From the NCBI RefSeq assembly GCF_014287275.1, contig NZ_JACONZ010000001.1:372001-436000 (forward strand): DNA of 64,000 nucleotides, read 5' to 3'. The stretch's first letter is position 1, and the number at the start of each line of letters is the position of its first letter. The translations under genes were made by a program, and so were the position numbers. Under the pieces are notes generated by a model. The model searched no databases, was not told the DNA's origin, and saw only the letters and a program-made list of their open reading frames with translations. Below are positions 37,052 through 44,142 of the stretch, in pieces. This DNA comes from Anaerofilum hominis. Lineage in GTDB: Bacteria > Bacillota > Clostridia > Oscillospirales > Ruminococcaceae.

Positions 37052-37127
37052 CGTCCCATCCTGTCGTTAAAAGTGATGCGGCCCGCAAGCCTGCCAGTCA
37101 TCGGCGGAGCGGCGCTCTGAGAGTTCA

Positions 37128-37156
37128 ATTTTAGGAGGAAAGCGCCCCTTTGTCAA
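37128..37156 (-). promoter_or_regulatory. Promoter of apbE
   Basis: Minus strand TTGACA, 17 bases, TAAAAT, 77 bases upstream of the start codon. Confidence 0.65.
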
Positions 37157-37236
37157 GCGCCGCCCCTTATGCCGCCCCTTTATAATGTGTACTTGCCGTC
37201 ACAAATGCTCCGTCCTGTGACAAAATCCCGCCAAAT

Positions 37237-37265
37237 TTGACAGCATGGCCAAATTTTATTATAAT
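37237..37265 (+). promoter_or_regulatory. Promoter of the FMN-binding lipoprotein
   Basis: TTGACA, 17 bases, TATAAT, a near-consensus promoter. GCCAAATTT occurs at 37230-37238 and 37248-37256 (18-base period) over the -35 and spacer, a possible operator. Confidence 0.8.
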
Positions 37266-37300
37266 GAGTTGCGCATATGCGGATGGGAGGTGAAATGCGA

Positions 37301-37750
37301 ATGAAAAAAACGGCGTCTGTTATTGCGGCGCTGCTGATGGCGCTCTCACTGTTTGCCGGCTGCGGCGCCTCCTATCAGGACGGCGTCTACCATGCCGAAT
37401 TCAAAGATTACGACAGCCACGGCTGGAAAGAATATGTCGACGTACAGGTGCAGGACAACAAGGTCACCATCCTCACCTTTGACGGCGTGAATGCCGACGG
37501 GGACAAAAAGTCGGAGGATGAGGACTACCGCGCGTCGATGGAGCCGGTCAAGGGCACCTATCCGGCCAAATTTTACGCCGATATCACCAACCAGTATCTG
37601 GAAAAAGGCGATTTGAAAGACGTCGCCACCGTGGCGGGCGCCACCCTGTCCACCGACAACTTCAAAGCGCTGATGACCGCGCTGGAGTCCAACATGAAAG
37701 ACGGCGTCACCGACCCGGTGATCGTGGACTCTTCCGCTTCGCAGAAATAA
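37301..37750 (+). CDS. FMN-binding lipoprotein
   Basis: 149 residues: signal segment and lipobox LFAGC (Cys near 21), then one FMN-binding domain with the flavinylation motif VAGATLST near residue 115, where ApbE would link FMN to the threonine. A surface electron carrier of the PplA/NqrC-like type is the best guess. ATG 37301 has GGGAGG ten bases upstream (a second ATG six bases earlier is too close to it). Divergent from apbE, so co-regulation through the shared 250-base region is likely. Confidence 0.88.
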   Translation: MKKTASVIAALLMALSLFAGCGASYQDGVYHAEFKDYDSHGWKEYVDVQVQDNKVTILTFDGVNADGDKKSEDEDYRASMEPVKGTYPAKFYADITNQYLEKGDLKDVATVAGATLSTDNFKALMTALESNMKDGVTDPVIVDSSASQK

Positions 37751-37839
37751 CGGCAGCTCTCTGCCGCCGTTCTGTGCCCCGGCCTTTGCGCCGCGGGCTT
37801 CTGGCATTCAACCGCACAGACCGGAGCATCCCGGTTTTC

Positions 37840-37867
37840 AAGCCCGCGCAGGTCCGCGGGCTTTTTT
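37840..37867 (+). terminator. Terminator after the FMN-binding lipoprotein
   Basis: AAGCCCGCG pairs with CGCGGGCTT, followed by TTTT; 90 bases after the stop. Confidence 0.8.
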
Positions 37868-38030
37868 ACTGCCTGTTTTCGGCCGCGGCGCTTTTGCCCC
37901 TTTCTTCCCCGCGGGCGAAACCGTGAATAATTGGTAACTTTTGTGCGAACACTAAGGATGCCTCTTGAAAAAACACCTTATTTCAGTTAGGATATACTGG
38001 TATGAGATGAAAATTCTGGAGAGGTTGTTT

Positions 38031-38534
38031 ATGAAAAAGACTGTTTTGCTCTTCGCCGCTTTTTCTCTGTTTTCCTGCCTGCTCTGCGGCTGCGGGGCTT
38101 CCGGGCAGGACAAGACTTACGACCTTGACCAGGTGGCCGCGGCGATCTCCGCCGTCGCGCCCGTCCCCTATCCCGCCGACATGGACGACGAGTATCTCAC
38201 CGGCATGTACGGCCTCGACCCCGCCGACGTCGAGGAATACCGCGGGCAATACTCCAACACCAACACGTTCACGGACGAGCTGCTGCTTGTCCGGGCCGCC
38301 GAGGGCAAAGCGGACGCGGTCTGCGAGGCCTGCGAGGCCCGCCGGGCCGCAAAGCAGGAGCAGGCCGCCATGTACGACGAGGTGCAGGCGCAAAAGGCCC
38401 AAAACGGCCGCGTCGTCGTCAGGGGCGACTATGTGATCTTTGTGGTGGCCGGCGACGACGGCCGCATTGCCGACGGCGAGGTGAACGAGGTCTATCAGGA
38501 GATCGACAAGGCCATTGAAGATGCCCTGGCATAA
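38031..38534 (+). CDS. DUF4358 lipoprotein, copy 1
   Basis: 167 residues, signal segment with a Cys-rich lipobox region (CLLCGC), then a DUF4358 domain: MDDEYLTGMYGLD, VEEYRGQYSN, VVVRGDYVIFVVAG. The second copy 95 bases downstream is closely similar over the whole domain, so this is a tandem duplication. DUF4358 proteins are typically encoded beside MBOAT and DHHW proteins, as here; the role is unknown but likely on the cell surface with that machinery. ATG 38031 has GGAGAGG upstream. Confidence 0.88.
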   Translation: MKKTVLLFAAFSLFSCLLCGCGASGQDKTYDLDQVAAAISAVAPVPYPADMDDEYLTGMYGLDPADVEEYRGQYSNTNTFTDELLLVRAAEGKADAVCEACEARRAAKQEQAAMYDEVQAQKAQNGRVVVRGDYVIFVVAGDDGRIADGEVNEVYQEIDKAIEDALA

Positions 38535-38628
38535 AAGGTGATAAAAGTGGCGTCCGCCCCGGCGCTCCCGCTTTTACCATAAGCGCAAAGCTGTAGAATG
38601 AAAAAATCGGAAAGGACTTTTCAGCAAC

Positions 38629-39132
38629 ATGAAAAAACTCTGTTCTCTTCTGCTCGCACTCTGTACTCTGGCGGTGCTCGCCACCGGCTGCGGCAAGGAC
38701 GCCGAAACCAAACAGTATAACCTGGGCGACGTGATGGACGCGATCGAGGCCGTGGCCCCCGTGGCCATGCCCGCTGATATGGACGACGAATTTCTCACCA
38801 GCATGTACGGCCTGGACATGGCGGACGTGGAGGAATACAAGGGCAAATATTCCAACGTCAACATCTCCACCGACGAGATCCTGATCCTCAAAGCCGCCAA
38901 GGGCAAGACCGATGCCGTCAAGGAAGCCTGCGAGGCCCGCCAGAAAGCAAAGGCCGACCAGTTCGCCATGTATCTTGAGGACCAGGCCATCAAGGCGCAG
39001 AACGGGCGCATCGTGGTCAAGGGCGACTATGTGATCTTTGTCATCGCCGGAGACTCGGTCCGCATCGCGGACGGCGAGGTGGACGCGGTCTATCAGGAGA
39101 TCGACAAGGCCATTGACGACGCGCTGGCCTGA
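38629..39132 (+). CDS. DUF4358 lipoprotein, copy 2
   Basis: 167 residues; lipobox VLATGC, then the same domain (MDDEFLTSMYGLD, VEEYKGKYSN, IVVKGDYVIFVIAG, and the shared end VYQEIDKAI-D-DALA). Relative to copy 1 it is Lys-rich in the middle helix (KGKTDAVKEACEARQKAK), where copy 1 has more Ala and Arg, so the copies have diverged in charge. GGAAAGGA precedes the ATG. Probably in one transcript with copy 1 and the MBOAT gene, as no terminator lies between. Confidence 0.88.
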   Translation: MKKLCSLLLALCTLAVLATGCGKDAETKQYNLGDVMDAIEAVAPVAMPADMDDEFLTSMYGLDMADVEEYKGKYSNVNISTDEILILKAAKGKTDAVKEACEARQKAKADQFAMYLEDQAIKAQNGRIVVKGDYVIFVIAGDSVRIADGEVDAVYQEIDKAIDDALA

Positions 39133-39269
39133 TTTCTCAAAAACCGCTTGTGCGGCGCCTGTTTTTCCTTTATACTGGACCCGGGGCCGGCGTCATGAGG
39201 CGCCGGCCCTTTTGGTCTTTTTCCGCAAATATCCGGGCGGCAAGCCGCCCGCAGGGTTGGTGATGTGTT

Positions 39270-40658
39270 TTGGTCTTCAGCAGTCTGCTGTTCATCTTCC
39301 GTTTTCTGCCCATCGCGCTGGCGGTCTACTACCTGGCGCCACCGCGGCTCAAAAATCTGGCCCTGTTTTTGATCAGTCTGTTCTTTTACTCCTGGGGCGA
39401 GGTGCGCTATTTTCCCGTCATGGCGGCCTGTATCCTGGGAAACTACCTGCTGGCGCTCTGGCTCGGCCGGCTGCAGGACAGGCGCCGCGCCCGGCGGGCA
39501 GTGCTGGTGCTGGTCGTCGTGTTCAATATCGGCATGCTGTTTTTCTTCAAATACAGTGATTTCTTCATCAGCAATCTCAACGCGCTGCTTGGCACCTCCA
39601 TCCCGCTGCTGCGCCTGACCCTGCCGCTGGGCATCAGCTTTTACACTTTCCAGACCATGAGCTACACGCTGGACGTGTACAAGGGCACGGTGCAGCCGGA
39701 GCGCAACATCATCGACCTGGGCGCCTACGTGGTGATGTTTCCCCAGCTGATCGCAGGGCCCATCGTCCTATACAAAGACGTGGCCGCCCAGCTCAAGGTA
39801 AAAAAAGGCCGCTATACGCTGGCGGGCATCAACGAGGGCATCGGCCTGTTTATTTTGGGCCTGGGCAAAAAAGTGCTGCTGGCCAACAACATCGGCGCCT
39901 TGTGGGAGGATATCAAGCTGCTGGGCTACAGCAGCGTTTCCACCCCCCTGGCCTGGCTTGGGCTGGTGGCTTTCACGCTGCAGATCTACTTTGACTTTTC
40001 CGGTTATTCCACCATGGCCATCGGCCTTGGCAAAATGCTGGGGTTCAATTTCCCCGAAAACTTCAACCTGCCCTATATCAGCCGCAGCATCACCGAGTTC
40101 TGGCGCCGCTGGCACATGACCCTTTCCGGCTGGTTCCGCGAATACGTCTACATCCCGCTGGGAGGCAACCGCCGGGGCCTGCCGCGCCAGATCTTCAATC
40201 TTTTTGTGGTGTGGACCCTCACCGGTTTCTGGCACGGCGCAAACTGGAACTTTTTGCTGTGGGGCTTCTATTATTTTGTGCTGCTGGCCGTGGAAAAGCT
40301 TTTTCTCTACGACAAACTGCAGCGCGGCCGGGTCTGGCCCCATCTTTATGCGCTGTTTTTCATCGTGGTGGGCTGGGGGCTTTTCGCAGTGGACAGCGGC
40401 ATGGGGGACATCGCCGCCTTCTTTTCGCGCCTGTTCTGGCCCCAGGGCGGCGTCTCGGCCCTTTATTTTGCCCGCAACTACGGCGTGGCCCTGCTGGTGG
40501 GCATGCTTTGCAGCACCCCGTGGCCGCGCAGGTTCTACGCCTGGGCCTGTAAAAAAAGCGAGCTGCTGCGCATCCTGATGCTGGCGGCGGTGCTGCTGGT
40601 CTCGGTGGCTTACCTTGTGGACAGCACCTACAACCCGTTCATCTATTTCCGGTTTTAG
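39270..40658 (+). CDS. MBOAT-family O-acyltransferase (AlgI/DltB-like)
   Basis: 462 residues with about ten membrane segments. Family landmarks: FYSWGEVRYF near 37, the core ITEFWRRWHMTLSGWFREY near 272-290 with its conserved His, GGNRRG, and the catalytic-His segment FWHGANWNF near 325. It is expected to move an acyl (acetyl) group across the membrane to a surface polymer, handing it to a DHHW/AlgX-like partner, here the next gene. The start is TTG at 39270 (LVFSSLLFIFRFLP), matching family N-termini; the ribosome site GGTGATG is weak. Confidence 0.92.
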   Translation: MVFSSLLFIFRFLPIALAVYYLAPPRLKNLALFLISLFFYSWGEVRYFPVMAACILGNYLLALWLGRLQDRRRARRAVLVLVVVFNIGMLFFFKYSDFFISNLNALLGTSIPLLRLTLPLGISFYTFQTMSYTLDVYKGTVQPERNIIDLGAYVVMFPQLIAGPIVLYKDVAAQLKVKKGRYTLAGINEGIGLFILGLGKKVLLANNIGALWEDIKLLGYSSVSTPLAWLGLVAFTLQIYFDFSGYSTMAIGLGKMLGFNFPENFNLPYISRSITEFWRRWHMTLSGWFREYVYIPLGGNRRGLPRQIFNLFVVWTLTGFWHGANWNFLLWGFYYFVLLAVEKLFLYDKLQRGRVWPHLYALFFIVVGWGLFAVDSGMGDIAAFFSRLFWPQGGVSALYFARNYGVALLVGMLCSTPWPRRFYAWACKKSELLRILMLAAVLLVSVAYLVDSTYNPFIYFRF

Positions 40659-40673
40659 AGGGGAGGCAGCACA

Positions 40674-41915
40674 ATGAAAAACAAACTCAAGGCCATTTTG
40701 AAATATCCTGCCATCCTGCTCTTCTTCGCCTTTATCCTGCTGTATTCCGTGGCGGACAGCATGGTCAACGACCGCAGAGAGAGCGAGCTGGAAAACCGCA
40801 AGCTGGCCCAGAAACCGGCGATGACGGTCAAAAACCTGCTCGCCGCCAAAGAGACGGAAAAGTTCTCTTATCTGTACGAGCAGTACATCAACGACCAGTT
40901 TCTCGGGCGGGACGGCTGGATCAGCCTGAAGAGCCGGGCGGAGAGCGTACTGCTCAAAACGGAAAATAACGGCGTGCTCTATGGGAAAGACGGCACCATG
41001 TATCAAAAATTCTTCGTGCTGGACACGGCGGCCGGCGGCGGCACCCAGCTGGAGACCAATATCGAAAACGTGCGCCAGTTCATCGCCCGCCATCCCGGTC
41101 TGGTCAAGGTGATGATCGTGCCCTCCGCCGACATGGTGGTCACCGACAAACTGCCGCTTGCAGCCCCCTTTGTGGACGAAGCGCCCTGGATGGCGCAGAT
41201 GGCGCAGGTCTTTGCCGGCGACGCGGTCTTTCTGGACCCCACCCAGACGCTGCGCGGGCATGCGGACGAATATCTCTTTTACCGCACCGATCACCACTGG
41301 ACCACGCTGGGCGCCTATTACGCCTATCTCCAGTACGCCGGCGCGGCGGGCAGGGACGCGGCGTCCGCCGCCGGTCTTGTCCCCACCCAGGTCGGGGATT
41401 TTCTGGGGACCCTGTACAGCAAGACCAAGCTCTACAACGCCCAGGCCGACCTGCTCAGCTATTACCCGCAGCTGGATGGACAGATGACCATCGTGCAGCT
41501 GCTGGACAAGGCCGACCGGGACGCGGTGCAGCAGGCTTACGAGGCGGGACAGATGTCGGAGGAGGCCTATGCGCAGGTCGCGGATCGGGTAGTGGACCTG
41601 TACGAGACCGATAAGCTCTCCACCCGGGACAAATACGCCATGTTCCTGTACGGCAACAACGGTTTCTCCCGCATCGAGGGCGAGGGCAAGGGCAAGGTGC
41701 TGGTCATCAAAGACAGCTACGCCAACTGTTTTGTGCCTTTTCTCACCGCCGATTATGCCCAGATCGACGTGGTGGACCTGCGCAGCCTCAAGGGGACCAC
41801 GGTGGACGCCCTGATCGCTGAAAACAGCTACGACGACGTGCTGGTGCTGTACAACTTCCAGAGTTTTTCCAGCGATACCAATCTGGTGCTGCTCAACAGG
41901 GGCAGCGGGAACTGA
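40674..41915 (+). CDS. DHHW-family protein (AlgX/AlgJ-like O-acetylation partner)
   Basis: 413 residues: one membrane anchor (about 10-30), then an external SGNH-like domain with the family motif TDHHWTTLGAYYAY near 205 and a VIKDSYANCF segment near 345 holding the putative catalytic Ser. In alginate and peptidoglycan systems such proteins take the acyl group exported by the MBOAT partner and place it on the polymer. It starts 15 bases after the MBOAT stop with GAGGGGAGG upstream. Polymer identity is unknown. Confidence 0.9.
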   Translation: MKNKLKAILKYPAILLFFAFILLYSVADSMVNDRRESELENRKLAQKPAMTVKNLLAAKETEKFSYLYEQYINDQFLGRDGWISLKSRAESVLLKTENNGVLYGKDGTMYQKFFVLDTAAGGGTQLETNIENVRQFIARHPGLVKVMIVPSADMVVTDKLPLAAPFVDEAPWMAQMAQVFAGDAVFLDPTQTLRGHADEYLFYRTDHHWTTLGAYYAYLQYAGAAGRDAASAAGLVPTQVGDFLGTLYSKTKLYNAQADLLSYYPQLDGQMTIVQLLDKADRDAVQQAYEAGQMSEEAYAQVADRVVDLYETDKLSTRDKYAMFLYGNNGFSRIEGEGKGKVLVIKDSYANCFVPFLTADYAQIDVVDLRSLKGTTVDALIAENSYDDVLVLYNFQSFSSDTNLVLLNRGSGN

Positions 41916-42011
41916 GGCGCCCCCGCCGGCGGTCTCCCCCGAAAGACCTGCCGCAAAACAGCTTCAAGGCAGAGACATCCCCGGCCGGGGAGCGCTTCTC
42001 CGCCCATTTAA

Positions 42012-42060
42012 AAAACGCCCTCCGTGTGGTTTTTCCAGCCAAACGGGGGGCGTTTCTTTG
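42012..42060. terminator. Terminator after the acylation operon
   Basis: AAACGCCCTCCGT pairs with ACGGGGGGCGTTT; A-run before and TTCTTT after, so it may act in both directions. Confidence 0.7.
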
Positions 42061-42284
42061 AGCAGGGCCCCGCGCCGGCACTGCGGGCAGACGCCGCCAG
42101 TGAAAACGTTCGCCGCCCAAAGCCGGAGTGGGACAGGAAAACAGGAGCCGAGCCATTCGATTTTGGCGCAGCGCAGGTCCAAACCCGCGGGGCGCTCCAT
42201 GCAGGATAACACCCTTGGTTTTCGCCCACGCTGCATCCAAGATCGCGGGACGCGACCGCGCAGCGCCGCAAAGGCGACAATTGG

Positions 42285-42430
42285 GGATGCAGTGCAAGGC
42301 AAACCACTGCAGGCATCCTGTATGGCTGGCAAAGTGGCTTCAAAAGCGCTTTGCCATGTCTTGCAAAGCCCGGCTTTGCCGGGCTTGCCGGGCCGGCCGC
42401 TTTCCATCAGCGTGGGCTGCGCTGATGGCC
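42285..42430. ncRNA. Possible structured RNA (four hairpins)
   Basis: GGATGC-AGTG/CACT-GCAG-GCATCC (42285-42318); TGGCAAAG/CTTTGCCA (42327-42356); GCAAAGCCCGGC-TTT-GCCGGGCTTGC (42363-42388); CATCAGCG/CGCTGATG with flanking GGCCGGC-type arms (42388-42433). Strand and function are unknown; this is pattern evidence only. Confidence 0.3.
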
Positions 42431-42750
42431 GGCCCCGCAGCGCGTCCCAATTTTCCCCTTTGCGGTCACGTTTCCTTATTCGGATCCGGCTAAGACGCGG
42501 GGACAGTTTTCCCAAACAGGCCCGCGCAGGCGCGAAAGCGCGGGCTGCGCGGCCGCGCGCCCCCTTGCGGGCGGTGGGGCGCAGGGGGGCGGACAAAAGA
42601 CCGCCGGAAGTTTTAAACATGCCTGCGCAGCGGGGGCCTTAGCAGCCCGGCCGCCCTCTCCCCGTCTCCGTTTCCGGCCTCTGCTCTGCCCGCGGCAGGG
42701 CCTGGCCCGAAAAACAGCTCCTTGGGGGAGCGCCCCGGGCGCCTCCGGTT

Positions 42751-43167
42751 TTACCGGCCCCGGTGCCTTGCCTTTTTCTTTTCGGTCCGCAGCGCATACC
42801 GCCGTTCCTGCTCCGCCTGCCGCCGCTGCCGGGAACCTGCCTTTCTCTCGCTCTTTTCTTCCTCCCGCTGCCGCTGCAGGGCCTGCTGTGCCCTGGTGCT
42901 CATCCCCCGCTGCTGCAGAAGAGCGCTGACCTGCCGCTGCACCCGCTTGGGGTTTGCCCTTTTCTCTTCATGCTGCTCCTCCCGGACTGCCGGTCCGAAC
43001 CGCAGCTTATCCCAGCATCGCAGCACAAATGCATAGACCTCCGCCTCCCGGGGCTGAGCGCCAAAGACGACCCTGCACACCTCATAGCGGCCCTGCTCGC
43101 TGCGCTCGCACAGGCCGATCCAGAAAGGTGGCTCAAACAGCACGGTCAGGCTTCCGCGCGCCGTCAT
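42751..43167 (-). CDS. yjdF: YjdF family protein (DUF2992)
   Basis: 138 residues. The first ~65 match YjdF (LTVLFEPPFWIGLCER, RYEVCRVVFGAQPREAEVYAFVL, LRFGPAV). The C-terminal half is a very basic Arg/Lys/Gln-rich helical tail, as in other members. Function is unknown; elsewhere the gene is controlled by the azaaromatic-binding yjdF riboswitch, but here it follows a PadR regulator with no such RNA. ATG 43167 is placed after the padR stop, with GAGGGG 10 bases upstream. Confidence 0.85.
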   Translation of the reverse strand: MTARGSLTVLFEPPFWIGLCERSEQGRYEVCRVVFGAQPREAEVYAFVLRCWDKLRFGPAVREEQHEEKRANPKRVQRQVSALLQQRGMSTRAQQALQRQREEEKSERKAGSRQRRQAEQERRYALRTEKKKARHRGR

Positions 43168-43178
43168 CCTGCATCCCC

Positions 43179-43703
43179 TCACTCCGCCGCAAAGCGGCGC
43201 TCAAAATCGTCCAGCCAGCTTTCCAGCGCGGCGTAGAGTGCGTCCTGCTGTTCAAAAACTGTCCGTCCCACCAGCGGGATATCCTTAAATTCGCGCGCGT
43301 ATTGCCGGTTTTCGCCGGCGGAGGCCGTGAGGCTTTGCCGCAGCCGCGCCAACAGTTTCAGCCCCTCGTCTTTTTCCAGCTTGTTGAGGTTGGTCACCAT
43401 CACATTCAGGTCCAGCAGAAAAGAGATCTGCCGGGAGGCGCACTCCTCCATGAGCTGCGCAAAATAGCGCCTGCCCTTTTCGGTGACCGTATAAACAGTC
43501 CTGCCGCCGGGGCGTTTTCCCGCGGCCGTCCCGCTCTCCAGATACCCCGCCGCCCGCAGCTGCAGCACCTTTTTATAGACGGACGGCACGCTGACCCGGG
43601 TCCAGCGGGAAAAATGATGCGCCTGCACGTCCTTTTGAAGCTCATAGGCGCTTTGGGGCCGTTCCATCACCATGCCCAGAACGATCAGGTCGATCGAAGA
43701 CAT
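43179..43703 (-). CDS. PadR-family transcriptional regulator
   Basis: 174 residues: N-terminal winged helix (DLIVLGMVMERPQSAYELQKDV, then VSVPSVYKKVLQLRAAGYLESG and the wing GGRTVYTVTEKGRRYF) and a helical dimerisation domain. PadR repressors respond to aromatic or toxic compounds, which suits the linked yjdF. AGAGGAGG lies upstream. The promoter is overlapped by a 13-bp perfect inverted repeat, so it probably represses its own operon. Confidence 0.93.
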   Translation of the reverse strand: MSSIDLIVLGMVMERPQSAYELQKDVQAHHFSRWTRVSVPSVYKKVLQLRAAGYLESGTAAGKRPGGRTVYTVTEKGRRYFAQLMEECASRQISFLLDLNVMVTNLNKLEKDEGLKLLARLRQSLTASAGENRQYAREFKDIPLVGRTVFEQQDALYAALESWLDDFERRFAAE

Positions 43704-43718
43704 GCGCTTCTCCTCCTC

Positions 43719-43758
43719 TTTTTACTATAATTTATAATACTATATATTATAGTAAAAA
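43719..43758 (-). promoter_or_regulatory. PadR operator
   Basis: Perfect 13-base inverted arms, TTTTTACTATAAT (43719-43731) and ATTATAGTAAAAA (43746-43758), 14 bases apart, overlapping the promoter. Confidence 0.75.
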
Positions 43759-43762
43759 TCAA
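43734..43762 (-). promoter_or_regulatory. Promoter of padR-yjdF
   Basis: Minus strand TTGATT, 17 bases, TATTAT; the spacer and elements lie inside the palindrome described separately. Confidence 0.65.
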
Positions 43763-44094
43763 CCTTTATTTGCGCCGGGAGCTCTGCTTTGCGCCATCTG
43801 GCCAAGCCCTCGGCAACGCGCCTGCGCATCGGGCAGGCCGGGCGGGGCGGGAAGCCAGCGTCTCAACGCCCTTTTATCACAGCAGAGCGGTTTTGTCCGC
43901 GCAAAAAGCGCCTATATGCGGGCCGCCGGGCAAAGCGGTGCCGGTAGAAAAAGACGCGGCATCCCCCCGAGATTCCTGCCCCCTCCCCCTCTCGGCCTTT
44001 TTCAGCGGGCCTTTTTGAGCTCCGGGTTCTGGGTCAGGGGGGCGCTTTCAGCAAAGCGGCGGACGCAGCACAGCGGCCCCCGGGGCGGGACAGC

Positions 44095-44134
44095 AAAAGG
44101 GCGGGAACACACCGAGAGGTGCTCCCGCCCTTTT
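44095..44134 (-). terminator. Terminator of the ABC-F gene
   Basis: AAAAGGGCGGGA pairs with TCCCGCCCTTTT around a 16-base loop, 9 bases after the stop. Confidence 0.85.
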
Positions 44135-44142
44135 GTCTGCTT

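Larger units (their letters stand above)
41916..42750. other. Intergenic region with four consecutive hairpins
   Basis: After the terminator there is no supportable gene. 42285-42430 contains four adjacent hairpins (see findings) resembling a structured RNA. The remaining sequence is GC-rich with no recognisable signal. Confidence 0.45.
43704..44142. other. Intergenic region padR / ABC-F gene
   Basis: Contains the padR promoter and operator at the left and the ABC-F terminator at the right. Nothing recognisable between 43763 and 44090. Confidence 0.5.
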
